From the NCBI GenBank assembly GCA_949752745.1, contig CATKHT010000014.1, positions 1 to 64,000 on the forward strand: a stretch of DNA of 64,000 bases, read 5' to 3'. This stretch comes from Protula sp. h YS-2021. Lineage: Eukaryota; Annelida; Polychaeta; Sabellida; Serpulidae. A program made the translations under genes and the position numbers. Shown here piece after piece: positions 55,253-64,000 of this stretch (position 1 is the first letter of the stretch; every line of letters begins with the position of its first letter). The notes beneath the pieces were generated by a model. It saw nothing but the letters and a program-made list of their open reading frames with translations, was not told the DNA's origin and did no database searches.

Positions 55253-55922
55253 ATATATAGGTATATACTGGGATATAAATGTTTGCGATATTGAAACTCA
55301 GTAAAGAATTTATTACATTTTCAACAACAAATTTAACATTTTCATGTAAAAGACATGCATAATTTCATTCCTTATTTCCTGGCATCGCAATTCGCAAATT
55401 GTTCAGTCTCTCCTCGTATTTTTTTCATTTTGCTTTGGCTTGTTTTGTTACTTTCACCAAGTTAGACGTGAATTAAATAAAGGTCAAAGTTACTCGATAG
55501 AAATTAATTGGTATCAAAACAGAAATATAATTTGCTTTTGCAATATTGCTTGTATGAAGCAAGTGAAAGGTCATACGATCCCATTTTTTTTAACTTCGTC
55601 ACATTTTATTATTAACCCGTTAAATTAGTCGAAGATTATCTTGTCATTATAATAGATTTATACCTTCACAAATCTATTAAAATAATGGACCAATAAATGA
55701 TATAGCTGTACAAAACTAATAAAAATTAATAATTTTTCACGATAATGTGCTCGTATAAGTGAGGTGTTCTGCATGGGATATCCACAGCTGCGACGAAATT
55801 ATTATTATTTTTTTTTTTGGGGGGGGGGGGTCAAATTATTACATAAAAAGTAAATAGATAATACTATCTTGTGCTAACATTGATTTCTTAAAGATGATAT
55901 ACATACTTTTTTCAATACTTAC
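55253..55922. other. no gene recognised
   Basis: AT-rich, with a T-run followed by a G-run at 55807-55830. Confidence 0.4.
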
Positions 55923-56027
55923 AGAGATTTTAAGAGAAACATTTAAAACTATTTTTGAAGTGTTTGGAGACACCATTGGAGGTGAATTGGTAAGATGACG
56001 TAGCAGAAATTTGTTTACATCTGTCAT
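55923..56027 (-). CDS. possible first coding exon, unrecognised
   Basis: ATG at 56027 (-), 35 codons MTDVNKFLLRHLTNSPP..., then a strong donor GTAAGTATT. Phase 0. No domain. Listed because start, frame and splice signal agree; the partner exons are not proven. Confidence 0.3.
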
Positions 56028-56611
56028 ATCGAGTTAATGGTTAAGAAAATAACATTATTTTATGTATATGAAGACAATTGATATTTTTCTAAATCGTCAC
56101 GGATTTTTAAAAATGTAATTGTTGATTTAAGAAAGAAATCTGTATTATCGCCCAAGCAATTTGAGCCTGTCATCTTGAAGGCGGAGTGACAAATCAAAAA
56201 AGGGCTATAGTAAGTAAGTAAGTTATAAGTAAGTAAAGGCATCTGACTCTCCAGTCGTCCGACCTCTCAACCGGACCAAATGGTCCCGTCAGGGAGATGA
56301 CTCCTTGGCAGGACAACACTTCCAATTGTCTCCCATCCCTTGTATGTTTCTACGCATACACATAATGAAAAATCCCATATTCCCCTCTGCGAAAAGACCC
56401 CCTGTAGAAAATCAGAGTTTGTGGATTAAAAAGTGTAAACCGATTATTCGATTCTCAAGTGTAAGACTATTTGGCTCTGATTGGTTTATATTTGCTTACT
56501 TGGCTCTGATTGGTTTGCCAAGTCTTGTGGTATGGCTCATTGTTGTCGAATCTTTATTGTGTCATTTACACGTGGGTGGCTGAACTGTTAACATGGCAGA
56601 GTGTAGTGTTC
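56028..56611. other. no gene recognised
   Basis: Contains a short AAGTAAGT-type repeat near 56210-56236. No domain-bearing frame. Confidence 0.4.
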
Positions 56612-57614
56612 TCATGACTTAGTGCCGATAAAATTCGATAAGTTTAACTTAATTATATTGTGTCGGAATTTATGCTGTATTTTCATTTGTATTGTGTTGT
56701 GATTATTCTGCCAATGTGGGCAAATGCAAAATGTGCAAATGAAATGTCGTATTTTGTCACTTGTTATAAATTGGTGTTTAGTCAAGGGTCTTGTATTGTG
56801 TTGAGAGTGAAAACGTTTGGAGATCTTTCTGAAAATTTTCAATACAGATATTTTTGTTTTATTTTGTTGTTTTAACAACTCATTTTGCAGGTTTAGGACA
56901 ATTCTACATTTTACCAGGTTATGATCCGAAATAAAATCACAAATTTCAATGTCTTTTACAGCTATTTCATCGGAAGACCGAGAAATGATGTGATCTATTA
57001 TGTGACCTTTCTGATCTGTAGGATCGTCATCGTGTTGCTGTAATCCAAAGGTTGACAAAATTTTGGCGTATTTGACATTCAGCCGATCTTCAGAAATCGA
57101 AATGTATGTTTAAGTCACCAACTAGTATTAAAGGTGTTGCCCCAAAGGCTTGTTCCTCAAGGAAAGACAAAAATTCTTGCCTAAAACAGAATCTCGGTCC
57201 TGTGAAGGGCGGTAGATGCATCCTAGTTTTAGGGTATGAGGAATAGCGGAAATTTCTGTGACACAACATTCGAAAGTGTCGTAGTGCGGAACTGCTGTTT
57301 GGTTTGTAAATTGGTTTGTAAATTTCATCACAAAGTATGGCCACGCCACCATCAAGTCTTTTCGGACGATCCTGGCGAATGAGTGTATAACTTGGGGATG
57401 TTAGGGAAGCAGCCTCAAATCCCGAGGATTTATTTAGCCTTGTCTCTATTATCGCCAAAATATCAATGTGTTTACTTTTCTCAATGTGTAGAATGTAGTC
57501 TAGTTTGGCTGATATTGACCAAGTATTTATGGTAGCCAGGGAAGTAGGTCGTAATGTTGGCTCTTCAGTGACTGTGATTGATATTAAATTTCTATAGTTT
57601 ATGCCAGTACTCAA
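56612..57614 (-). pseudogene. LINE endonuclease fragment
   Basis: - strand pieces in different frames: ISAKLDYILHIEKSKHIDIL, AIIETRLNKS, RQDRPKRLDGGVAILCDE, LILVGDLNIHF, then GHIIDHIISR and FISDHNLVKCRI. These are endonuclease motifs of a non-LTR retrotransposon, with the SDH motif present. Frames shift near 57350 and 57060, and the reverse transcriptase is missing downstream. A different copy from the RT fragment at 58.5-59.7 kb, whose 3' end lies upstream on this strand. Confidence 0.75.
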
Positions 57615-58182
57615 CTATACAAAGCAAAAGCTGAATCAGGATTCCACCAAATACAAAAGTAGTGGAATTTCAAATAAGCAATCAGAAAGTCGGTAATATA
57701 TAAACATTACATATCAAACAACACAAACAAAAACATCGTTAAAAACAGAAAGCTTAAACTTTCATTCTTTATACAGACATCAGTTTGAAAACTATAGGTC
57801 AAAATAGAAACACAGAAGTACTCGAAAAAATAAACTTGCACTTTCAAATTTATTGACCTAGTTTTAATCATAGACATTATGCCATCATGTATTGCTATAA
57901 CGCTGTCTTGAACGGACTCACTCGAAGGTAATATTCTTTGTAAAAAGGATTGTAATATGATGCTTACATTGTGTTATTCCAAACAACAACCTAGTTGTGA
58001 TATGAAGCTAGCCAAAGGTCATCCCAAACAACAGTGAAAAGACGATGAAGCTGACGTAGCTCGGTGACACCGTGATGCCAAATGACATGAGACATTGTGT
58101 AGCACCTACCACCTCGCTAACGGATCGACATCAGCAAAAATGTTGCTTTAATACAGGATCATTTATTAAAACAACATAAAGA
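57615..58182. other. no gene recognised
   Basis: Sequence between two - strand LINE fragments; may include leader of the endonuclease copy. Confidence 0.35.
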
Positions 58183-59765
58183 AATTTGATTTGATTTGAT
58201 TTGATTTATTCATCTGAATACAGAGCTGAGCAAATATATATATACATATACATGAATCATAATATTACATAGAAATTTCTGAACAGAGGAAAAGGCGATT
58301 TCAGTAAGCAAATGCTTATAGAACGAAATCGCCATTAGACTGAACCCAAATTTACCTCATGATAGCATCGAAAAACACTGGAACTACCACATTTAGAACA
58401 AACCTCACCCATTCTAGTTAAGCGTAAGCCGTCTTGGAACTAATACAGGTACCTTTACTAGTCGTTATTAAAGACTGTTTTCATACTGAAGAAAGACATT
58501 TTTCTTGTACAATTTTTTAAACATGCAGAAGTTTTTTGCACTTTTGACATCATCCGGTAAAGTATTAAAAAGAGCGATACCATAAATACATACACAACGA
58601 CCTTTTAAGGACGTTCTTGCATACTTGGTCTTAAATTTCCCAATGCTTCTTAATGAGTATTTCGAGTTAGCGTCTCTAATAGCTACTTTGCATTGAATAT
58701 TTTCGGGCAAGTCACCCAAATAAGCTTTATAAATTACAGTAGACACTCTAAAATCAACTAAATCATAAAACTTTAATAACTTTAAATAAAGAAACAGAGA
58801 ATTTGTGGGGTCGTATTTGTTAACTTTGCAAATAATTCTAACTATTTTTTTCTGGAGTAAAGAGATGCATTTGGTTGCACATTTATAAGCAGTACCCCAC
58901 ACTTCAACACAGTAAGAGATATACGGTAGGAAGAGAGAACAGTATAATGTGCGTAGCGCACCAACATCTAAAATGTCTCTACATTTATATATAACACCAG
59001 TACATTTCGAGAGTTTTTGTTTAATATTCAAAATATGATTGGACCAAGTCAGCCTACTGTCAACCAGAACACCTAAGAACTTGGTTACATACACTCTGTC
59101 TATTTCATATTCATCAATTTTTAGGGTAAAATTTTCAAAAGAAGGCTTATTTGTAAAAACCATATAATTTGTCTTTAACACGTTGAGCGACAGTTTGTTG
59201 AGTTTAAACCACATATTTATATTCTCTAGTTCTACATTCATAGATTCACAGATTTCCACAATATTATTACCAGATAGGAACAAGTTCGTGTCATCAGCAA
59301 AAAGCACAAACTTCAGAATATTTGAGACATTTCCTAAGTCATTGATGTATAAAACAAATAGGAGTGGGCCTAAAATAGATCCTTGAGGTACACCACAAAT
59401 GATTGGTAACATATCAGAATCAGAATCATTAAATTTTACAAATTGTTTCCTGCCTGTCAGGTAACTAGAAATCCACTTATTGGATAGCCCTCTAACACCA
59501 TAATAATGCAGCTTTTTCAATAGTAATTCATGATTAATTGTGTCAAAAGCTTTTTTCAGATCAATAAAAACACCAATAGTAACTTTCGTATTATCAATAG
59601 CTTCAGTAATTTCCTCAGTTAAATCGACTAATGCTAATGACGTTGACCTTTCATTTCTAAACCCATATTGACTAGCAGAGAATAAGTTATTGGATTCAAT
59701 ATATTTCATGAGACGCAAGTGAAACAATTTCTCAAGTATTTTGGAGATTTGAGGAAATAAACCAC
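58183..59765 (-). mobile_element. 5'-truncated LINE with open RT
   Basis: Reverse transcriptase plus a 3' untranslated part ending in (AAATC)n at 58183-58210 on the - strand, a microsatellite-type LINE tail. The left (5') end is cut inside the RT finger region at about 59765, a normal outcome of target-primed reverse transcription. No target duplication was identified. Confidence 0.8.
58468..59727 (-). CDS. LINE reverse transcriptase, N-terminally truncated
   Basis: About 419 open codons. Motifs in order: SASQYGFRNERSTSLAL, motif A GVFIDLKKAFDTINHELL, WISSYLTGRKQFV, motif B GVPQGSILGPLLF, catalytic FADDTNLF, LSLNVLKTNYMVF, KFLGVLVDSRLTW, then the C-terminal SYCVEVWG...LQKKIVRII segment. All catalytic residues are kept and there are no stops, so this is the youngest-looking LINE here. 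Protein sense continues upstream of 59727 to about 59765 (PQISKILEKLF) without an ATG. The endonuclease is missing. Confidence 0.85.
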   Translation of the reverse strand: MFHLRLMKYIESNNLFSASQYGFRNERSTSLALVDLTEEITEAIDNTKVTIGVFIDLKKAFDTINHELLLKKLHYYGVRGLSNKWISSYLTGRKQFVKFNDSDSDMLPIICGVPQGSILGPLLFVLYINDLGNVSNILKFVLFADDTNLFLSGNNIVEICESMNVELENINMWFKLNKLSLNVLKTNYMVFTNKPSFENFTLKIDEYEIDRVYVTKFLGVLVDSRLTWSNHILNIKQKLSKCTGVIYKCRDILDVGALRTLYCSLFLPYISYCVEVWGTAYKCATKCISLLQKKIVRIICKVNKYDPTNSLFLYLKLLKFYDLVDFRVSTVIYKAYLGDLPENIQCKVAIRDANSKYSLRSIGKFKTKYARTSLKGRCVCIYGIALFNTLPDDVKSAKNFCMFKKLYKKNVFLQYENSL

Positions 59766-59824
59766 TTTTGGCTTATTTTATCACAGACTTACTTCCATTG
59801 GGTGAGAATTTTATTGCACATCTC

Positions 59825-59985
59825 AACGGAGCCACGAAGACCATTTTACTGCGTATTGTAGAGCTCAGTGGAGTCGCAAACTTCGCCTGATCACTAGCCG
59901 TGTGAAGCATGTTACTGTGTATTGTACAGATTAATAGAGTCGCAAACTTCTCCCGATCACGTGACATGTAGAGCATGTTATCTCG
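59825..59985 (+). repeat. imperfect tandem repeat, ~65 bp, 2+ copies
   Basis: ACTGCGTATTGTA / ACTGTGTATTGTA and GTCGCAAACTTC-CC-GATCAC recur about 65 bp apart. Confidence 0.65.
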
Positions 59986-60722
59986 TTTTCTGCTTCAATC
60001 ACTACTCGTGTAACAGGTAAATTATGTTGTTATTGCCGCATCGAACTGCACGCCCAAATAGGATACGGCATTTGACAATTTTGTAAATATTTCCATGTAA
60101 ATTCAGATGGCACTATTAGAACCAGTATATGAGACATAACAAGAATGTAATGGTCGTGGCTATAGAAATGATAACTTCGGCAGAATGTAATTTGCTGAGC
60201 AGATGTTGCGATACAAAAGAAAGTTTTGCAAATGAAACAGTTTAGTGCTAAATTTCCTAACAAACTAAAAACCTTTTCTTAGTACAATAAATAACTTTAA
60301 TATTAGTACAGTAAAATAAAATTAAATTTAGAATCAAAATTTCAATTGCGGGCACACATGTTAACACAATCTTATAATTCATTTGTAAGGCTTGCAAGGT
60401 TTGTGTTTTGTCCAATTGTGAGTTTTTTGTTTTCAAGCTGCTCTAACAGCACAGTGGGAGAAAAAAGGCGTTACGTTAAAACTAAGACATTTTTAACAAA
60501 CAGATTTTAAATGTTATTTTTAATTTTGTTCTCAGCCTCCTGCTCTACCCTGCTCTCCTCCACGATCATTGTCAACACCGAAAAGTCATAGATATATGTG
60601 TATTTTTACGGGCGTGTTGGCATCGTTGTCACCACCAGGATCAACATAATCCTAAATAGCTGTAAAGATATAGATAAAATAAAGATGTAAAATGCAACGT
60701 TTAAAAGGATATCGAACAGAAG
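59986..60722. other. no gene recognised
   Basis: AT-rich. Confidence 0.4.
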
Positions 60723-61390
60723 TACAGTAAAACCCCGGATATGGACACCCCTCTATTATGGACAGCATTTTTTCAGTCTCTTTTAAAACGCCATAAAGTT
60801 CTGTTACATCTAGACCCCTCTATTGTGGACACCGCTCTATTAAGAATTAGGGACACTCTTTTTAAGTAAGGTTACACATTTAAAACAACCCCTGTATTGT
60901 GGACAGTCAAATTGCTGTCCATATTTTGGGCGTTATGTAAACAACTCCTATCAGCTTGCTACTCGGTAATGTTTCTTTCTCTACTGTTATCTGTGGGTAT
61001 TGAGTACATCATACTGAGCACAGTGCATGTAAAACAATAGGGCTTATTACAAAAGATGTGTGCTTAAGAGAGAAGCTTTATACGACTAATCGCTATTGAC
61101 ATGTGCTCCGTCTGTTAAAATGCGTATAAGAGAACAAGTAATTCATTGTCCTTATACTCAGTTAACATGTTATACAAGGTGTTAAGGTGTAAAGAAAACG
61201 AAACGAGCTCTCTGCTGTCTGATAAAGTTAAAATAATCAAAGCTAGTGATGGAAAAAAACGTGAGATAAAATAGCCAAAGATTTTAGTTGTGTTGTCAGA
61301 TGGAACAGGACCTCGAAATTGGGAACACCCCACCATTAGGGACAAAATTATTCAGACACTTTATGTAACTAATAGCTGGGTATCACTGTA
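60723..61390 (+). mobile_element. pogo/Tigger-like DNA transposon relic
   Basis: TACAGTAAAACCCCGG at the left and ...GGGTATCACTGTA at the right form CAGT-type inverted ends with TA at both edges, about 664 bp inside. Near 61195-61290 the + strand has a decayed helix-turn-helix: DKVKIIKASDGKKREI, with shifts and stops, resembling the N-terminal CENP-B/pogo domain. Internally deleted and non-autonomous. Confidence 0.6.
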
Positions 61391-62256
61391 CTACACAAAA
61401 ATACATACAGAAATTTGAACAAATGTTACAATCAAAGCAGATTCTAAACATTTAACTACCTATATTAATATGGTTGTTGATAAAATTTAAAATACCACAT
61501 TTAAGTGGATATCTGGTATACGACATGTAAAAATAACTACGAATCATTTATAGAATACTGGTATTTGTGATAACTTTTGTGATAACTTTTGGTATTTGTG
61601 ATAACTTTTGTGATAACTTTTGGTATTTGTGATAACGTGTGAAATTTATTTCATTTTTATTTTACATAATAGCAATGACAATACAATAGTAATGACAATA
61701 TAATGGCAATGATAATAAATGGCAATGACAATATAATGGCAATGATAATATAATGGCAAGGATAACATAATGGTACTGATAATATAATGACAATGAGAAC
61801 ATAATGGTTATTTTAAAGTATCAGAAAATTAATTGGAACATGGTAATTACGATTTCATAACATAGGGACATTTTATGTTAAGCAGACAAATTGTTGCATT
61901 TGTCTTTGATATGAAAAAATATGATTTTAACAAAACCCAACAATTAAGAAAGTAATAAACACCAATTTTATTTTGCCACAGCGGTGCATAAAGTATATAT
62001 CATATTTGTTATTTTGACATTGTAGTATATACAAAATAATTAACTGTTAAACATCACACAAAAAGTTACCGGCTACAAAAATTCTATATATGTGTTTGTT
62101 TATTGCAAAGTGTAAGAGTAACATAAAAAATTTCTATTGAGGCCATTAAGATTTTTTTTATCTACACAGCAACAAAGGAACTAATGAATTAAATATTTTT
62201 TACAAATATTTGACGAAAACTCGAACATATTAACGCTTATTTCATTTGGAAAGGAA
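61391..62256. other. AT-rich with two minisatellites
   Basis: 61560-61637 has repeats of GGTATTTGTGATAACTTTTG (about 31-bp unit). 61672-61805 has about eight copies of an 18-bp AATGGCAATGATAATATA-type unit. No gene. Confidence 0.7.
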
Positions 62257-63006
62257 TTAGATCAGCATTATAAGGTCTGAGAACACTTGTATTATATAAG
62301 TCCTGCATAGGTGGGCCATGGCGTACTCATCCTCCTCCTTCTCTATTTGTTCTGGTCTCTCCTTCTTTTTCTTTGCAATGGCGTATGCATCCTCCTCCTT
62401 ATCCTCTTGCACCTTCTGCTTATTTTGCTCATTTTCTTTTGAGTACTGTTGATGATTAACATTCTTTCCTAGTCTAGATTGCTGTTTGCGCTGATCCACG
62501 GTTTCTATTCTCGGATATGCTTGCTTTTTCCTGCATCATTCCCGTTTGAATGATGTTCTGAGTTGGTAGATGAAGAATCACTTTCCCCTATCTTTGGATC
62601 TTCTATGCTGCTCTTCCTGATCTTGGTATTGGCATAAATGCCTGTTTGGGCCTTAGCTGGCAGAACTGGCGTGATTGGGGGAGTACTGGAAGCTTCAAAA
62701 CTTGCGTGAAAAAATATGATCTCATCCAATGGACATGCTTCGTTATTTAATTTAACTTCTTCTTCTTGTTCCAATTTCTTGGTAAGAATTTCAGTGGCGT
62801 TGTGTTGGATATGACAGCATGGTTCAAGATAATATTTATCCGTTGACATCCGTGTTCCTTCTTCCATCTCCGGTTCTTCATTTAGAACTGGGGCAAGATA
62901 ATCACTACTGCTAGAATCAGGTCTCATATAACTTGTAGTTCCCTTTCTTTCTACTACAGCGCTGTCCTCAGGTATAATAAGTTCTTCATATTCCCCTTTA
63001 GAACTA
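62257..63006 (-). CDS. cytoplasmic-tail-like terminal exon with tyrosine motifs
   Basis: Acceptor CTATAG at 63007-63012 on the - strand opens a frame SSKGEYEELIIPED... to a stop at 62505. It has no ATG, is acidic and Ser/Thr/Glu-rich, with YEELI, YMRP, YLAP and YYLEP tyrosine sites: SH2-docking and YxxP/YxxL-like patterns of receptor tails. Right at the stop (A-run near 62530) coding sense moves to another frame down to 62257, with AYPRIETVDQ, then DAYAIAKKKKE and DEYAMAH repeats. A one-base shift in the A-run would join both; as is, the protein ends at 62505. No transmembrane exon was found in the window. Probably part of a receptor or adaptor; inference. Confidence 0.45.
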
Positions 63007-63047
63007 CTATAGATGATTGTTAGAGGAGGTATTGCGAGATAGTAAGG

Positions 63048-63090
<43 letters not shown>
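63048..63090. repeat. (AT)n microsatellite
   Basis: About 21 AT units directly upstream (on -) of the tail exon; frames through it are artefacts. Confidence 0.95.
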
Positions 63091-63094
<4 letters not shown>

Positions 63095-63275
63095 CTCGAT
63101 GAAAGGAGTTGACTACAAAGGTAAACTATGGAACTATGGCATGAAGGACAAATAAACGGCTGTATGATCATTCTACAGAGTTGAACTACAAGGGTAAACT
63201 GTAAAAATATAATGTGAGTGAGAGGGAAATGTTGTATGATCAGTTTATAAATTTGAATTACAAGATTACACAATA
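63095..63275 (-). repeat. imperfect ~75-bp tandem repeat
   Basis: GTTGA-CTACAA-GGTAAACT and TGTATGATCA recur about 75 bp apart (around 63108, 63181 and, weaker, 63253). Confidence 0.55.
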
Positions 63276-64000
63276 CACTCTATGTATGATAACAGCTACA
63301 AAGTGCAATCAAGCCCTCCATTTCTCTAAATTTATTTGAACCAAGCATAAACAAAATTAGTTAATTCATTCGTTACAGGCTTTGTACTGTATTTCATCAA
63401 TTTCCACAAGGCATATCATATTTTTCAGATTACCTATGGTTAGTAATTACTTTTTGGTTGTATTGACATTTAATCTATATTTTCCTGTTAATTTTGCTAA
63501 GAAATTTTTAATCCAAACTTGTACATGTTTTTGCTCCCTCATCTTGTTGTATGACATGAAGTATTTAGTATTCATAATGTGCCAAAGAGAAGTGTATCTA
63601 AAAACATAACACGGCGGATACAGGTGAGAAACGGTTTGGTTGGGGGCAAGTTAAGCTCAAATTCTGTCCCTGAATCCGCCCCTGACTATCCGCACCTAGT
63701 TTGACATGCAGAGCCACGTTTAATCTTTGCATTTTCAAGGCTGGTATTGTTTCTTACATTTTAAAATACACAGTTTTAGTGAGATGTGTTTATTTCAGTG
63801 ATAATACTGGGTCATTGTTGCGATTTTGGTAATCCAGTATTGCCTGTGGGTATTTAAAATAAGCATTTTTACACTTTAAATGACTATACCCTGGTTAACG
63901 GACATCATTCATTTCCCGAAATAAATGATCTAAATAACTCGAGTACCAAACATCATATTTGAAAACAAAATTTTGGCATAAATAGAGCAATATCAAGCTT
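63276..64000. other. no gene recognised
   Basis: AT-rich end of the window, no domain. Confidence 0.4.

Overview
The window is eukaryotic and animal: split genes with GT-AG introns, tRNA-derived SINEs, LINEs of the CR1/L2 type, a BEL/Pao LTR retrotransposon, Tc1/mariner and pogo-like transposons, and long AT-rich gene-free stretches. The mixture, with a cGAS-like (Mab-21 fold) gene, best fits a marine invertebrate, most likely a bivalve or other mollusc. That is inference from gene content, not a species call.

Region 1, 1-12.8 kb, is layered mobile DNA. A Tc1/mariner element (915-7269, TA target duplication) is split by a 5,002-bp element (1050-6051). That insert has AGT...ACT ends, a perfect 6-bp target duplication (TAAAAT), 1.5-kb inverted arms, a PC4/p15-like gene and a C2H2 zinc-finger gene, a layout like a small Polinton/Maverick-type element without polymerase or integrase. 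Next come a 97-codon ORF followed directly by a perfect histone-type 3' stem-loop, a decayed gene fragment, a CR1/L2-like LINE with two in-frame stops, and a foldback element.

Region 2, 13.8-34.8 kb, is the main host locus. Eleven + strand exons encode a basic N-terminus, a series of ankyrin repeats (mostly one repeat per phase-0 exon) and a cGAS-like nucleotidyltransferase domain with its three acidic catalytic positions kept. Two ankyrin exons carry frame-breaking deletions, but both lie between phase-0 junctions, so skipping them would keep the frame. The 11-kb intron holds Ty3/gypsy remnants and a roughly 2-kb degenerate satellite. A - strand terminal exon for a tail-anchored protein converges on the 3' end.

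Region 3, 35-43 kb, is mostly intergenic: an RT fragment, a MITE-like element, and a LINE fragment interrupted by a tRNA-derived SINE with a 14-bp target duplication.

Region 4, 43.5-52.3 kb, is a BEL/Pao retrotransposon with both LTRs and a 5-bp target duplication. Its leader holds 52-bp and 72-bp minisatellites; the coding region is frameshifted.

Region 5, 52.3-64 kb, holds SINE-like copies, possible exons of an unrecognised - strand gene, two - strand LINE fragments, a pogo-like relic, and a - strand exon that looks like a receptor cytoplasmic tail with tyrosine motifs.
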